From: Stenocarpella maydis
Lineage: Eukaryota > Ascomycota > Sordariomycetes > Diaporthales > Diaporthaceae
DNA: 64,000 bases
Assembly (NCBI GenBank): GCA_002270565.1
Contig: NQMI01000146.1
Location: 1 to 64,000 of the forward strand
Direction of reading: 5' to 3'
Below the pieces are notes generated by a model. It was not told the DNA's origin, did not search any database, and saw only the letters and a list, made by a program, of their open reading frames with translations. Below are positions 54,221 to 64,000 of this stretch, piece after piece. Position 1 is the first letter of the stretch; each line of letters starts with the position of its first letter. A program made the position numbers and the translations under genes.

Positions 54221-56894
54221 ACCAGCCCCGCTGAACCCAAGGCCGCCGGACCGGCGGGCAGCAGTCCTCAGCCAGCGTGCCCATTGCATGTTCCGTGCGC
54301 CCAGGAGACCGGGCACCGTCTCTTACAGTACTGAAATGTTCATTTCTTAGAGGAACAAGCCCACCACCTATAGAAATGCCGGGCCTCGCTACGCGCCCAA
54401 CACCTCTGGGGTGTAGAGCTGGGGGTCAGCTGTTGTCACCGGCCCGGCCCAAGCACCGGGAGTAGAGGCACACAAGAAAAAGGAACACAACAAAGGAAGA
54501 TAAGATACGGCACGTTTTTGTCCCTGCACAAATGCGTGACGAGTGACGATGGTGGGTCGTGAGTGAGGAAGGCTTCGGTTCTTCCTGGGACGGTCGGTCT
54601 GCTTCAGTCACCTGTATCATATACACTCGAAAAACAAAAAGACTCTCCGAAACGAAGACGAATTTTTAGATTTACACTTGCTACCTCGCTACTCTTGGTT
54701 TGTGTCGCTTTACCCCCATGGCCCTGCCAGCACATCCCAGGATCCACAGACGGAAGGGCAGAAGCAGGTGGCTCTAGCTTCCTGCGGTGCTGCCTTGATG
54801 GCTGCCACCCGCTTCGGCGTCGGCTTAGACGGGCAGGCTTTGCTGTTCAGAATACGAGACTGACTGACTCTTGCGTGGAACCCAGGGACGGACTCGCGAG
54901 CGAACACTTTCAGTTTCCTCTCGACCCGGCCCATGCGGTCTCTCGCATGGGATACACCAAACCCAGGCAGCTGGGAGAAAGCTGAGACGACTGCACATGA
55001 CCAATGGGACCCGATCAAGCTCACGGACGAGAAGGACATGATCAGTGGGCCCCTCAAGAGGAGGGCGCGCCCTCCGGGTTTCGATTCGTGAGGCTATGAT
55101 GCCATCCGGCCCAATAACGCCTACGCGCCCCCCCCCCCCCGGGAGGGGGCTGCGTGTTTTTCAGCTGTCGTCACGCGCTGAGACCTCGGACCTGCCTTCC
55201 TCTGTCGGGTGGCTGTTTTATGTTGAGGGAGCGCCGGGAACCACGCCTATGCGACGGCATCCCGCGGCCGCCTTCAGACATGCTGGGAGAAGCGGACGCG
55301 CTAAGCTCACCGTGCTGGTAGAGGAGTCGCTATATAGTAGCAGACACAATGGGAGCGGGGCCCCTCGGGACGTCTCCCTTGGCTCGCCAGGCGTTGAGCG
55401 TCTGGGGAATTAGAATAGCTGTGCTAGGCGATCCCTCAGGCGTTGGGTTGTTTACCTGTTCAGATAAGGCCGCCTGTTATTGAGGCCGTGAGTCAGTGGA
55501 TACCCAAGGTACACATAAGCTCTTGTCTAGGTGTGAGACCTGAGGCTGGGTTCGTTGCGTGGCTGTGTATCCAGGGCGGTGGGTTCGTCCACAACTCGCC
55601 ACAAGGCTCCTGACTAGGTAACGGGGACTTTAGTATTGTTCGGTACATTAGGACTACGAAGGGGGGACGCCAGATATCCTGGCGCGTGTTTTCGGACTAG
55701 GAGGCTCCCCTGTCGCCATGCCCTCTGCCGCTGTGATGCCTCTGCTATGACAACGCGCTGGCCCCCAGCTTAAGGATAGCCAGCTATCTGCATATCGGGA
55801 GGCGGGTCTGTGTAGTTGGTCGGGCTGGCTGTCCGCGGGCGCCGGCCGTGTGATGGATCCGGCCGGATCTGCATCTGTCAGGCGCATCTTGGCCACGCCG
55901 GGCTGGGGGTGGATACCTGCCGAGTCCGGGTCGGGAGCTTGTGAAAGATTGGGCCCCGTGTTTTATCCTGGGCGCCATTGCCAATCCATCGATCTGACAC
56001 GGCGGCTGCCTTGGTTGTGGGTGTGGTTGTGGTTGTGGTGAGGTCCAGATGTTGGAATCCACAAGTTATGCATTTCATTCAGCCTTGAGCGGTTCAAATA
56101 CATAGTAGCCACGCGCCTCGTAGACCCAGGGGGTCACAGATGAGACAGACATGGAGAGATGGGGCAATTCCATGTTCATGCAGGCTAGTCTGGATTCTCT
56201 TGAAGAGCCCGAGAAGGGCTGCTAGCTAGTGTGGGTTTGGTAGCGTTTGCGGGGGGGGGGGCATCGAAGTGGCCACGACCAAGGGAAGCAAGCCCACAGC
56301 GGGAGGGCGGGTCACTTTTGGGAGAGAAGCGCGTGTGACAGGCACCAGAATGCAACCAACGTACGTCGAGGGTTCCCTGTTGCTTGGCTGCTCGAATAGG
56401 CGTAACCTCATGCACCTCATGCACCTTCATATAACGAGAACCACCGTCGCTTCTCATGTCAACCCCCCCCCAACCAGTTCCTGCCCGGGAGGGGGCTTTT
56501 CCGATTCCACTCCGCTCCCAGTTTAAGAAGAGACATTTGCACATGCGTACACTCTGGTCTGGTCTTTGATCTTCCCCAGCCCGATGTGGCCCGGCCCCTT
56601 CTGCCCATGGCACGCCTGTCCCAGTAATGCCCAGTCACACCAACACGTGAATGAGACCACCACGGTTCTACATAGTGTAACCGCACGACATCAGCTCACG
56701 TCCACCGCCATCACTGGTCCCTCTGCCTTGGGAGTGCGGGTTTTACGCCGACCCTTGACCCAGCCTGGCGACTTACGAACTGGTCCACTGCCGAATCCGC
56801 ACACAGCACCGCTGGCGGCTCTATCACTTCCCTCGTGGGTGGGACTCGGCAACATTGAATACGCTCCCGCCACGTCCGGCGACATTATCTCAGG
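54221..56894. other. Intergenic, about 2.7 kb
   Basis: QCR6 3' flank and MFS-gene promoter. It holds a C12/G5 homopolymer block at about 55128-55148 and several G/C runs (56250-56262, 56465-56472). No frame has a recognisable domain. Confidence 0.5.
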
Positions 56895-58785
56895 ATGGGA
56901 TCCGACGCCGTTGCTGGAGACTGGAAGGAAGGCCACATGCGCATAGAAAGCGATCCCGCGCTCGGCCGGGGCGTTGACTCCAAGAGCGACGATATTGAGC
57001 TGCCGGATCGTACCCGGCACAAGCCCGACAGAGGGCCTGGTGGCCGTCGGTTCCCACGCCTCGGCCTCGACGCCTTGTTCCACGAGTCGCGCGCGTCACA
57101 AGACCTCACCGGGGACGGCACCCTTGAGTTCTACAAGGTCTACAAGAGGAGGTGGTTCGGCCTGGTCCAGCTGACCCTTCTCAACATCGTTGTGAGCTGG
57201 GATGTAAGTTCCAAGCGCCCCAACACCTGTCAGTTCCCCTCCGTCTATAGCCCGTGGCCCCTGCGTGTGGCGAGATGGGGCATACATTGGTGTTGTGGCC
57301 TGGGAGGGCAGAGTCCTGCTCGATATGCCTCGATGAGGCTGACAAAGGAATACCACTCTTGTGCGCCCCCAACACGTGAGGCTTATGCAGTGTCGACGGC
57401 GGTGCACCGTACCTGCATCGAGCGACACGAGGCTGACCTACCCTGCCCATCCTAGTGGTTGACCTTCTCGCCCGTCGTCTCCAGTGCCGCAGAGTTCTTC
57501 AGCACCACCGAGAGCACCATCAACTGGCTCTCCACCGCCTTCCTCTTGTCCTTTGTCGCCGTCTCCCCCTTGGTCATCTATGTCCTTCACTGGGGGCCCA
57601 AGCCATCCATAGTCACCTCCTCGGTGCTCACTCTGATCGGCAACTGGATTCGATATGGCGGCACCCGGGCCTCACCTCCCAACTTCGGCGTCGTCATGTT
57701 TGGCCAGATACTCATCGCCTTCTCCCAGCCCTTTGTGCTGGCGGCCCCGACCAGGTACTCGGACCTGTGGTTTACCAATCGCGGCCGTGTGGCCGCCACA
57801 GCCCTCATGAGCTTGGCCAACCCCTTTGGTGCTGCACTCGGGCAGCTGATCATACCTTTCTGGGTCTCCTCGGCAAGTGACGTGCCTGATGCCGTCTTAT
57901 ATGTGGCCATTATTGTATGCTTTCTTCACAATCCCCCCCTCCCACACACCCCATCTCATCCCTTGGAACTGCTCACTCACCTGTCATTCAAGGCCACCAT
58001 CTGCGCAGTCCCCTCGTTCTTCATCCCGGCCAGACCGCCCACGCCGCCCGCACCCTCGGGCGAGGCCGAGAAGCTCTCCATTCCCGAATCGGCTCGCATC
58101 CTCAGCCGCTCCCCGGAGTTCTGGATGCTCTTCATCCCCTACGCCGTCTACGTCGGCTTCTTCAACTCCATCTCGTCCCTTTTGGAACCAGATGATGGAG
58201 CCCTACGGCTTCGATGACACAGAGAGTGGCGTCGCGGGTGCCGTGCTAATCGTGGTCGGCCTTGTCTCCGCGGCCATCGTCTCCCCCATCCTCGACCGTA
58301 CCAAGGCCTTCATCCTGTGCGTCAAGGTGGCCATCCCCCTCACGGCACTGTCCTACCTGGTCTTTATCTGGATGCCGGCCACGCGCGACATTGCGGGCCC
58401 ATACGTCGTGCTGGCAATCCTCGGCGCCTCGAGCTTCAGCCTGGTCCCCGTCGCCTCGGAGCTCCTGGTCGAGCTTACGCACCCCGTCAGCCCCGAGGTG
58501 ACGAGCACCCTGGCCTGGACCGGGGGCCAGCTCCTGGGCGCAGTCTTCATCATCGTGTGTGACGCGCTCAAGGACGGGCCCGCTGCGGACCCCCCCTTCA
58601 ACATGACGCGGGCGCTCATCTTCCAAGCCGTGGTCGCCCTTGCCATCATGCCCATCCCGTTGTGCCTGGGGCTGTTTGGTCGCGGCGACAAGGTTCGCCT
58701 GAGGCGGGTCGAGATTGACCGGGACCGGCTGGCTGCTGAGGAAGCCGCTGCTGCATCGGGTGCTGAGGATGGGCAGCAGACATGA
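56895..58785 (+). CDS. MFS transporter, FLVCR/DIRC2-like, interrupted by a one-base frameshift
   Basis: Exons 56895-57203, 57456-57914, 57993-58184 and 58186-58785. The last two are not separated by an intron but by one surplus base at 58184-58185, after which the frame moves by +1. Skipping one G gives 519 aa and restores the likely sequence S-S-L-L-N-Q-M-M-x-P-Y-G. Without the correction the product stops at 58217. Two real introns (252 and 78 nt; gtaagt..cctag and gtatgc..tcaag) are in phase 0. Twelve hydrophobic segments can be counted. The layout (YKRRWFGL before helix 1, N-W-L-S at helix 2, R-W/R-x-R-x-x-A at loop 4-5, [10 protein letters not shown] at helix 7) resembles FLVCR-type MFS proteins, for which heme or choline transport has been reported in animals. 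The substrate here is unknown. The frameshift may be a sequencing error or a true mutation. Confidence 0.75.
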
Positions 58786-59086
58786 AGGGGAAGGGGAAGG
58801 GAGGATGTTTGCCGTTTCAAAGCTGAGGTAGTACCGCCGCACAATCACACTCACCCGGGTGCGTTTGATAGATTAATGATGTTGCTCATGACCGCTACTG
58901 TGGTGCAAATATTATGATCACTGTATTTACTCATCTTGGGCTGGGAGGATAAACCCCATGTGCATGAAGCAGAAGTCCGTCCCTGTGATGCTATCGTCAA
59001 CGGTCGGACTCGAGTCATGTCGCTGGCTGATCAAGCAACAATGTCTCACACCCGCGAGGGGCACTCGAAAGATGCCAATATCTCGG
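58786..59086. other. Intergenic between convergent genes
   Basis: 301 bases between the stop codons of the MFS gene and ERG27, with AT-rich text near 58865-58930. Nothing else seen. Confidence 0.6.
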
Positions 59087-59639
59087 CTAGGCATGACCGT
59101 CCAAGCCCGCCTCTCTCATCCTCGCCTCCCACTCACCCCTCAGCCTCTCCATCTCCCGCCAGCACAGCGCCCCCATCTCCTCAAACTCGGCCCTGCTCTC
59201 CTGGGTGACAAGCTTGGCCCCGCGCTTCCGGCCCTTGATCTTCCTCAGCACGCCGGCCGCCGCGCCCCCCTCGCCAGCAGCCTCGTCGAGCCCCTCCACC
59301 CTGCCCGACCACCCCCACCCGTCCACCTCGGTCCTCTTGACCATGGCGTTGCCGCGGAGGTCGCACGCGGACCCCCACTTGACGCTACCCGCGCCGCACG
59401 AGTCCAGCAGGCTCTGCGCCGCGAGCGCGAGCCACACCATGGCCGCCGCGGCGTTGTACGACGTGTTGGTGTGCCAGGGGGACCCGAGCCACCGCGCCAC
59501 GTAGGCCGCGAGGGTCCAGAGTTGCTGGAGGACCCAGGGGAGGGGGAGGATCGTTGTCACGACTATGCCGGGGTGGCACACGTAGACCTTTGGCGGCTGT
59601 GGCTGTGACACCTCGCTGCCGTCCCGCTCTGAGGCCGTA

Positions 59640-59670
<31 letters not shown>

Positions 59671-60678
59671 GTGCTGGTGCTGCTGCTGGCAGTCGCCAGT
59701 ACGGTGCGCTGTACGCCCGCACGCCCGGCAGTCCCGCCGTCAGCACCAGAAGGTCCGTAAGCCGCTTGGTGCTCTCGTAGGGGGCGGCCGTGTCTACGGC
59801 CTGCAGGTCGCCCGGGCGCAAGTGCTCGCGCGACGCCTCGATGCTGCCCTCCCAGATCAGCCTCCCCGGGGGTATGTCCGCGTCCTGGCCCTGGCGCCTG
59901 CTGAGGAGGGGCAGGATGGCGTGGGCGAACATATAGTGCCCGAACACGTTGGCGCAGAAGACCTGGCCCACCACCGCCTGCTCCTCGCCGCCCTCGGTGC
60001 CGCTGGCGGCCCCGCGCTGCTGCTGCTGCTGCTTCTTATCCTTCCGCGGCAGCGGGTTGACTGTCGCGCCTGCCCTGCCGATCTTGAAGGTCGGCCACGT
60101 GGTGGCCTGGACCCAGCCGGCCGTCAGGAAGTTGCGCGCGGCGCCGAGCCAGTCGACGCCGGTCCAGCCGCCTACGCCGGCGTTGAAGATGACCGCGTCG
60201 AGCCGCGGGACGCGCACGCGGCCCCCCTGGCGGCCCCCCAGCGCGAGGGTCCCGCCCACGAGCCGCGACGCGGCCGCGTGCACGGTGGTGAGGTCGCACA
60301 GGTCGAGCTGCAGGGCGAGGAGGTGGACGCGGGCGGCGGCGGCGGCGGCGGGGTCGGCGCCCCTGGCCCTGAGCCTCGGCGAGGAGGCGGCGCGGGCGAG
60401 GTGCCTGCGCAGCTGGGCGGTGGTCTCGGCGGACTTGCGGGCGTCGCGGGTGGTGGGGATGAGGATGAGGTGGGAGGTCAGGGAGCGGGTGGCGAGGAAC
60501 TCGTCGATGAGGCGCTGGCAGATGCCCAGGCCGACGCCGCTGTAGGTTGTCGGGCGTGAGCAGCTGTATGTGTCTGTGTGACCAGGTGTGCTTGTGCTTG
60601 TACGTACCTGTTTGCGCCTGTGACCAGCGCGAAGAAGGTGTCCTTGGCAGGGACGTCTGCCCACGGTGCGGTGGCCAT
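59087..60678 (-). CDS. ERG27: 3-ketosteroid reductase of ergosterol synthesis (two exons)
   Basis: On the minus strand, exon 1 is 60608-60678 and exon 2 is 59087-60539, giving 507 aa. The 68-nt intron (gtacgt..cctacag) interrupts the nucleotide-binding motif, and the join restores T20-G-A-N-S-G-V-G-L-G. Erg27 is an NADPH-dependent short-chain dehydrogenase in the C-4 demethylation complex with Erg25, Erg26 and Erg28 on the ER. It reduces the 3-keto group of sterol intermediates. Further marks: N-A-G-V-G-G-W, the N-V-F-G-H-Y segment, and the catalytic Y278-E-S-T-K282. The protein is longer than yeast Erg27 (347 aa). Extra length comes from Ala/Arg-rich and Gln-rich loops and a Ser run encoded by (ATG)10 at 59641-59670 on the plus strand. 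Confidence 0.92.
59641..59670. repeat. (ATG)10 trinucleotide repeat inside ERG27
   Basis: Ten perfect ATG units on the plus strand, read as TCA (Ser) codons of ERG27. It produces a poly-serine loop after the catalytic YxxxK and so may vary in length between strains. Confidence 0.92.
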
Positions 60679-61974
60679 TGGGCTAGACCCCTTTTTGTTG
60701 TGTTGGGCTGCAGCCCTTCAGACACTTGGACGACAGACTCGGCGGCCTGACGGATGTCCTTGAGCACCCCCTATCTCGCTCCCTGCTTGGTCCTGGGGGT
60801 CCTCTGCGCTGTTGTGGCGGTCGTAAGCTTTCTGGGCGAGGCAGATCAGATACCAAGCGGCTGGCGGGCCCACAGGCTCAGCTCAGGCGAGAGAAGGTGG
60901 TGGTGGGGCGGGGATGGAATGGAAGACAGGGAACACAAGGACAAGGTGGTTCGTGGGTGGATTGGCGACGGGAAACCGACATGCGTGGTGCGCTGCTGCC
61001 GGTGCTGTCCCTGGCGCCCGGCGCGTCCGACGACAAGCTCGCAGCCGTCGCGTCGATTGGGTGGGTCTCTTGGACGGCATCCGAAGCTGGTGATGCATGG
61101 CCATGGTCCACCCGCGAGTGTGTTCCGGGCTTGTGTCGGCTCGAGGCTCGCTCGGTTCCGTCTCTTACGCAACCTACCTGGCTGTGGTCTTGCCGTCCTT
61201 GGCCAGCATGTTGCGTGGCAAAGCTGCTGTCCTTCGGAATTTGACGATGCGGCGGCGGCAACTTGATTGCTATCGATTCTCCTGCCGGTCGCTTGTGCTC
61301 TATCTATCACGCTTATACCAAAACCTAGGTAGACCTCGTCGCCGCATAGTGGCTGAGCCTCATGAATCGCATTCCATAGGTTCTTGCAGTTCTCGGAGCG
61401 CTGGGGGTTGAGCCGCGTCCTCGGTGGGGACTGTGTCGCCCATTTTGTGGAAGTTGTCTAGCCTCAAGAAGAAAGTGCAGTAAAGATTGCGTAGTTTCCA
61501 GGACGACTCTTTCTGCTACTTGTTTACCGAGGTATTTAGCTGATTTCGTTTTCAATCCGGTTACAGTTCTCTTTATAAACAAAGGGGTGCGACAGTCCCT
61601 TCACGAGTCATTAACGCTCAAAGGCCCGTTTTAGATAGTAAATACAATGCCAAGGTGTTTACATAGGAGGCGCGCGCCTAGAGCGTGTTGGTTGGTACTA
61701 CTCCGTATGTAAAGGCGAAGGAGGGTGGTCGCCGTACTCCTAACCCTGATCCATATTCACCACATTCACATGTGTGTTTGAGCACATCCGCATTCCCATC
61801 TGGACTTCGACATTCTTTTATCATCTGCAGCTTCACAGTCGAAGATCATCTTACCGGCGGTCAAGATTTACCCGCGGCTGTGACTAAAATCCCTTGCCCC
61901 CCCCCCCCAGCTCATAAAACTTTGCCCGAGATTAGCAGTCATAAAATAAAATCAACCATGTGAGCGTAGTCGCC
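60679..61974. other. Divergent promoter ERG27 / unknown gene
   Basis: About 1.3 kb without a supported gene. Long frames near 60726-61310 occur on both strands over the same bases and lack motifs. It contains TACTCCGTA at 61699-61707, a C10 run near 61898-61908, and an A-rich ATAAAATAAAATC string just before the next start codon. Confidence 0.5.
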
Positions 61975-63237
61975 ATGAAGAGGCTCACCATCGTCCTGGC
62001 CGGAGCCCCCGAGGCCGACCAGCTTGACTGGAGCACCCCCGGCCTTCTCCAGGCCTTTCAGGACTCGATCGCAGCCTTCGCACTTCTCCCACAGCAGGCA
62101 AAACATGCTCTCCCATCCTGCACACCATCTCAGGATAATTCGCTCCTGGACATGCCTGTGTGGCGCTCGCTCTCCCTCAGGCGCGCTCACGTCCACACCG
62201 GCTTCTCCCAGCAGCATGACCTCGACATCGTGAACCACTTCCCCACCAGCGCCGACTTCCTCACCACCGCCGGCATATCCTCCGAGGCCTCTTCCCAGAG
62301 TCTGAGCCAGGAGGGCGCCTCTGGCATTGAGAGCAGGCTGCTTGACGAGTGGTACGAGCACTCGCTTGCCCTGCACGACGAGCTAGCGTCGTCGCAACTC
62401 GTCCCGCGCGACTCTCAGGACCACCACACCAGCCGCGGCGACGAAGGGACCGAGCCCTCCTCGGAAGGTGCTCCTGGCCACACAAGGTCTGTCTCTTTCT
62501 CTACCAGCGACGAGGGGGATACGACGACGATCCTCACCGTCGACAACGATGCCACCATCGTCGTGACGACGCCACTGCAACCCGGCCGTCAGCGCACCGG
62601 CGCCGGCCCCTCAGACCACCTCTCGGACCTTCAAGACATCCCGTCGGCCAGGTGCCTGGAGTCGATCCAGCCACAGACCATGACAGTGACGCTCATCGTG
62701 GGGATAATCAGCATCGCGGCTCCGCGCACGGTCGAGACCCGCTTCGGCGCCACCAGGTCACTGGTCGAGGTCCTCATCGGCGACGAGACCAAGTCGGGCT
62801 TCTCGGTGACGTTCTGGCTGTCCGCGGCCGAGCTGGACGGCTCAGGCCCACTGGCCGGGCTCGGGGCCCAGGACGTGGTGCTCATACGCAACGTCGCGCT
62901 CAACGTCTTCCGCGGCAGGGTCTACGGCGGCAGCCTGCCGAGGGGCAGGACGGGCGTGTACCTGCTGCACCGTGGGCGTAAGCTTGGGGCCGGGGACGAC
63001 GGCGGCCACTACACGGCCGCCGACCTGGCCAAGGCTGGGAGGCGCGGCGCTCGGCGGATCCACCCCCAGCTGGAGAAGACACGGCGGGTGAGGGACTGGG
63101 TGCTGAAGTTTGTCGGCGGCGGCAGGCCCGCTGGCGGAAATGATATGGGCACTCGGAGGTCGCTGCGGACGAGGAAGGGGAAGCAGAGGGCCGCTCCTAG
63201 GGATTGGAACCAGCCTCCGCCGTTGGACTCGCAGTGA
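61975..63237 (+). CDS. Unrecognised protein, possible OB-fold domain
   Basis: 420 aa, single exon. I chose the ATG at 61975 (context CGCCATGAAG). The frame is open a little further upstream but has no ATG. I do not recognise a named family. Residues about 1-20 form a hydrophobic strand (RLTIVLAGAPEADQ). About 45-235 are acidic, Ser/Thr-rich and probably disordered, apart from a short segment near 120-135 (RLLDEWYEHSLALHDEL). Residues about 235-345 have the alternating pattern of a beta barrel: T-M-T-V-T-L-I-V-G-I-I-S-I, then L-V-E-V-L-I-G-D-E-T, S-V-T-F-W-L, then D-V-V-L-I-R-N-V-A-L-N-V-F-R-G-R-V-Y-G. 'Modified oligonucleotide-binding strand, then D-x-V-L-hydrophobic' is how RPA-like OB folds look. 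The tail is strongly basic (K/R clusters, T-R-R-S-L-R-T-R-K-G-K), fitting nuclear or nucleic-acid binding. The function is inference. Confidence 0.75.
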   Translation: MKRLTIVLAGAPEADQLDWSTPGLLQAFQDSIAAFALLPQQAKHALPSCTPSQDNSLLDMPVWRSLSLRRAHVHTGFSQQHDLDIVNHFPTSADFLTTAGISSEASSQSLSQEGASGIESRLLDEWYEHSLALHDELASSQLVPRDSQDHHTSRGDEGTEPSSEGAPGHTRSVSFSTSDEGDTTTILTVDNDATIVVTTPLQPGRQRTGAGPSDHLSDLQDIPSARCLESIQPQTMTVTLIVGIISIAAPRTVETRFGATRSLVEVLIGDETKSGFSVTFWLSAAELDGSGPLAGLGAQDVVLIRNVALNVFRGRVYGGSLPRGRTGVYLLHRGRKLGAGDDGGHYTAADLAKAGRRGARRIHPQLEKTRRVRDWVLKFVGGGRPAGGNDMGTRRSLRTRKGKQRAAPRDWNQPPPLDSQ

Positions 63238-64000
63238 TGGGGTTGCTCTGGGCTGGGACATTGTCCTTGCATATCTGGCGCAAATTTGGGAGCGGACATC
63301 CGCTCTTGGGCAGGATAGACTTGTTCCCGTGATACCCGGCTGCTTTTGAAATTTCCACAACTGAGTTCAGCATAGCCTCTAATTTTCCGCTCTTTTCCGT
63401 CCACGTCACTCATCTGAACAGAGTACTCCCACAACCGGGAAACGGAGAACACACGCCAGCTTAAGAGGCATTCCACATTGATAGACCCCATAGTATCTGT
63501 CAAACACACCAAAGGCATGATGATGGATATGCGGGACATACGACCAGACCATCATGATCGAAACACTCAAATGCTAAATCTTTTGTGCCAGCATCACCTT
63601 CCGCATCAGGTTGCCCAGCCGCGTCCATCATGCCTTCGCCTCGGTGTCGATAGCGGGGATAGGACAGCTCACGAAATAAAATCGCGATGCTTTCTTGACT
63701 TGTCGTGACGGATACCTGATAGGCTTGGACAAAAGGTCCTGCAAGTAATATAAGCCAAGCTGACATTGAGTCATTCAATATTAAGAGCTGTGAGCGAGTT
63801 TTAGGTGCGTTTCCTGACGGATAAGCCCCTGAAGAAAACTATACCCAATTCTGAAGTACCTTCACACCGCTTCCTTTGTACCCCATCCATCATTCCGGCA
63901 TTGTGAAACGGCACAACTCACAGCAGCCAGGCTGCTGGATACTACAGGTATCGACCCTTATATTATAAGCAACAATTTAAATTCCGTCGGGAGGAGGATA
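63238..64000. other. Intergenic at right edge
   Basis: No supported gene. AT-richer than the coding DNA. Short frames on both strands (up to 176 aa, overlapping the end of the preceding gene antisense) lack motifs. Confidence 0.5.

Noticed and set aside
60726..61310. Overlapping 150-170-aa frames between ERG27 and the last gene
   Set aside because: They lie on both strands of the same DNA with no motif and no homology that I can see.

Overview
The window is nuclear DNA from a filamentous ascomycete (Pezizomycotina, probably a Sordariomycete). The evidence is GC-rich genes with short introns (about 50-300 nt, GT..AG, CTRAC-like branch points), the type of proteins encoded (TVP18, AIM21, QCR6, MET10, CCC2, PMC1, DUO1), and 1-6 kb gene-free intergenic stretches with microsatellites. 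I found no convincing tRNA, rRNA, CRISPR array or intact transposon.

Layout from left to right: a C3HC/Rsm1 zinc-finger nuclear protein (+), a CCC2-type copper P-type ATPase (-), divergent from the MET10 sulfite reductase flavoprotein subunit (+), NTF2 (+, three exons), TVP18 (+, four exons including a 16-nt micro-exon), a 4 kb gap, AIM21 (+, three exons), MCM10 (-), divergent from the RNase H2 subunit B gene (+), the DASH subunit DUO1 (-), an unrecognised disordered basic protein (+), a SurE-tubulin tyrosine ligase fusion of the PBY1 type (+), a 4 kb gap, a PMC1-type vacuolar Ca2+-ATPase (+), a 5.7 kb repeat-rich gap with one ambiguous base, a WBP2/GRAM-like protein (+), QCR6 (+, four exons), an FLVCR-like MFS transporter carrying a one-base frameshift (+), ERG27 3-ketosteroid reductase (-) and an unrecognised, possibly OB-fold-containing protein (+).

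Most genes are unrelated housekeeping functions: metal and calcium transport, sulfur assimilation, nuclear transport, Golgi, actin patches, respiration and sterol synthesis. One functional neighbourhood stands out. MCM10, RNase H2B, DUO1 and the unknown protein at 32273 lie together between 25.1 and 33.6 kb, and the DUO1/unknown divergent promoter holds two ACGCGT (MluI cell-cycle box) motifs 2 bp apart. This suggests S-phase or mitotic co-regulation.

Exon structures were assembled by eye from splice consensus, reading phase and family conservation. They have not been checked against RNA data. The most useful leads are the stop codons built into both splice donors of the SurE-TTL gene, the frameshift in the MFS gene, the MCB pair, and the two unrecognised proteins.
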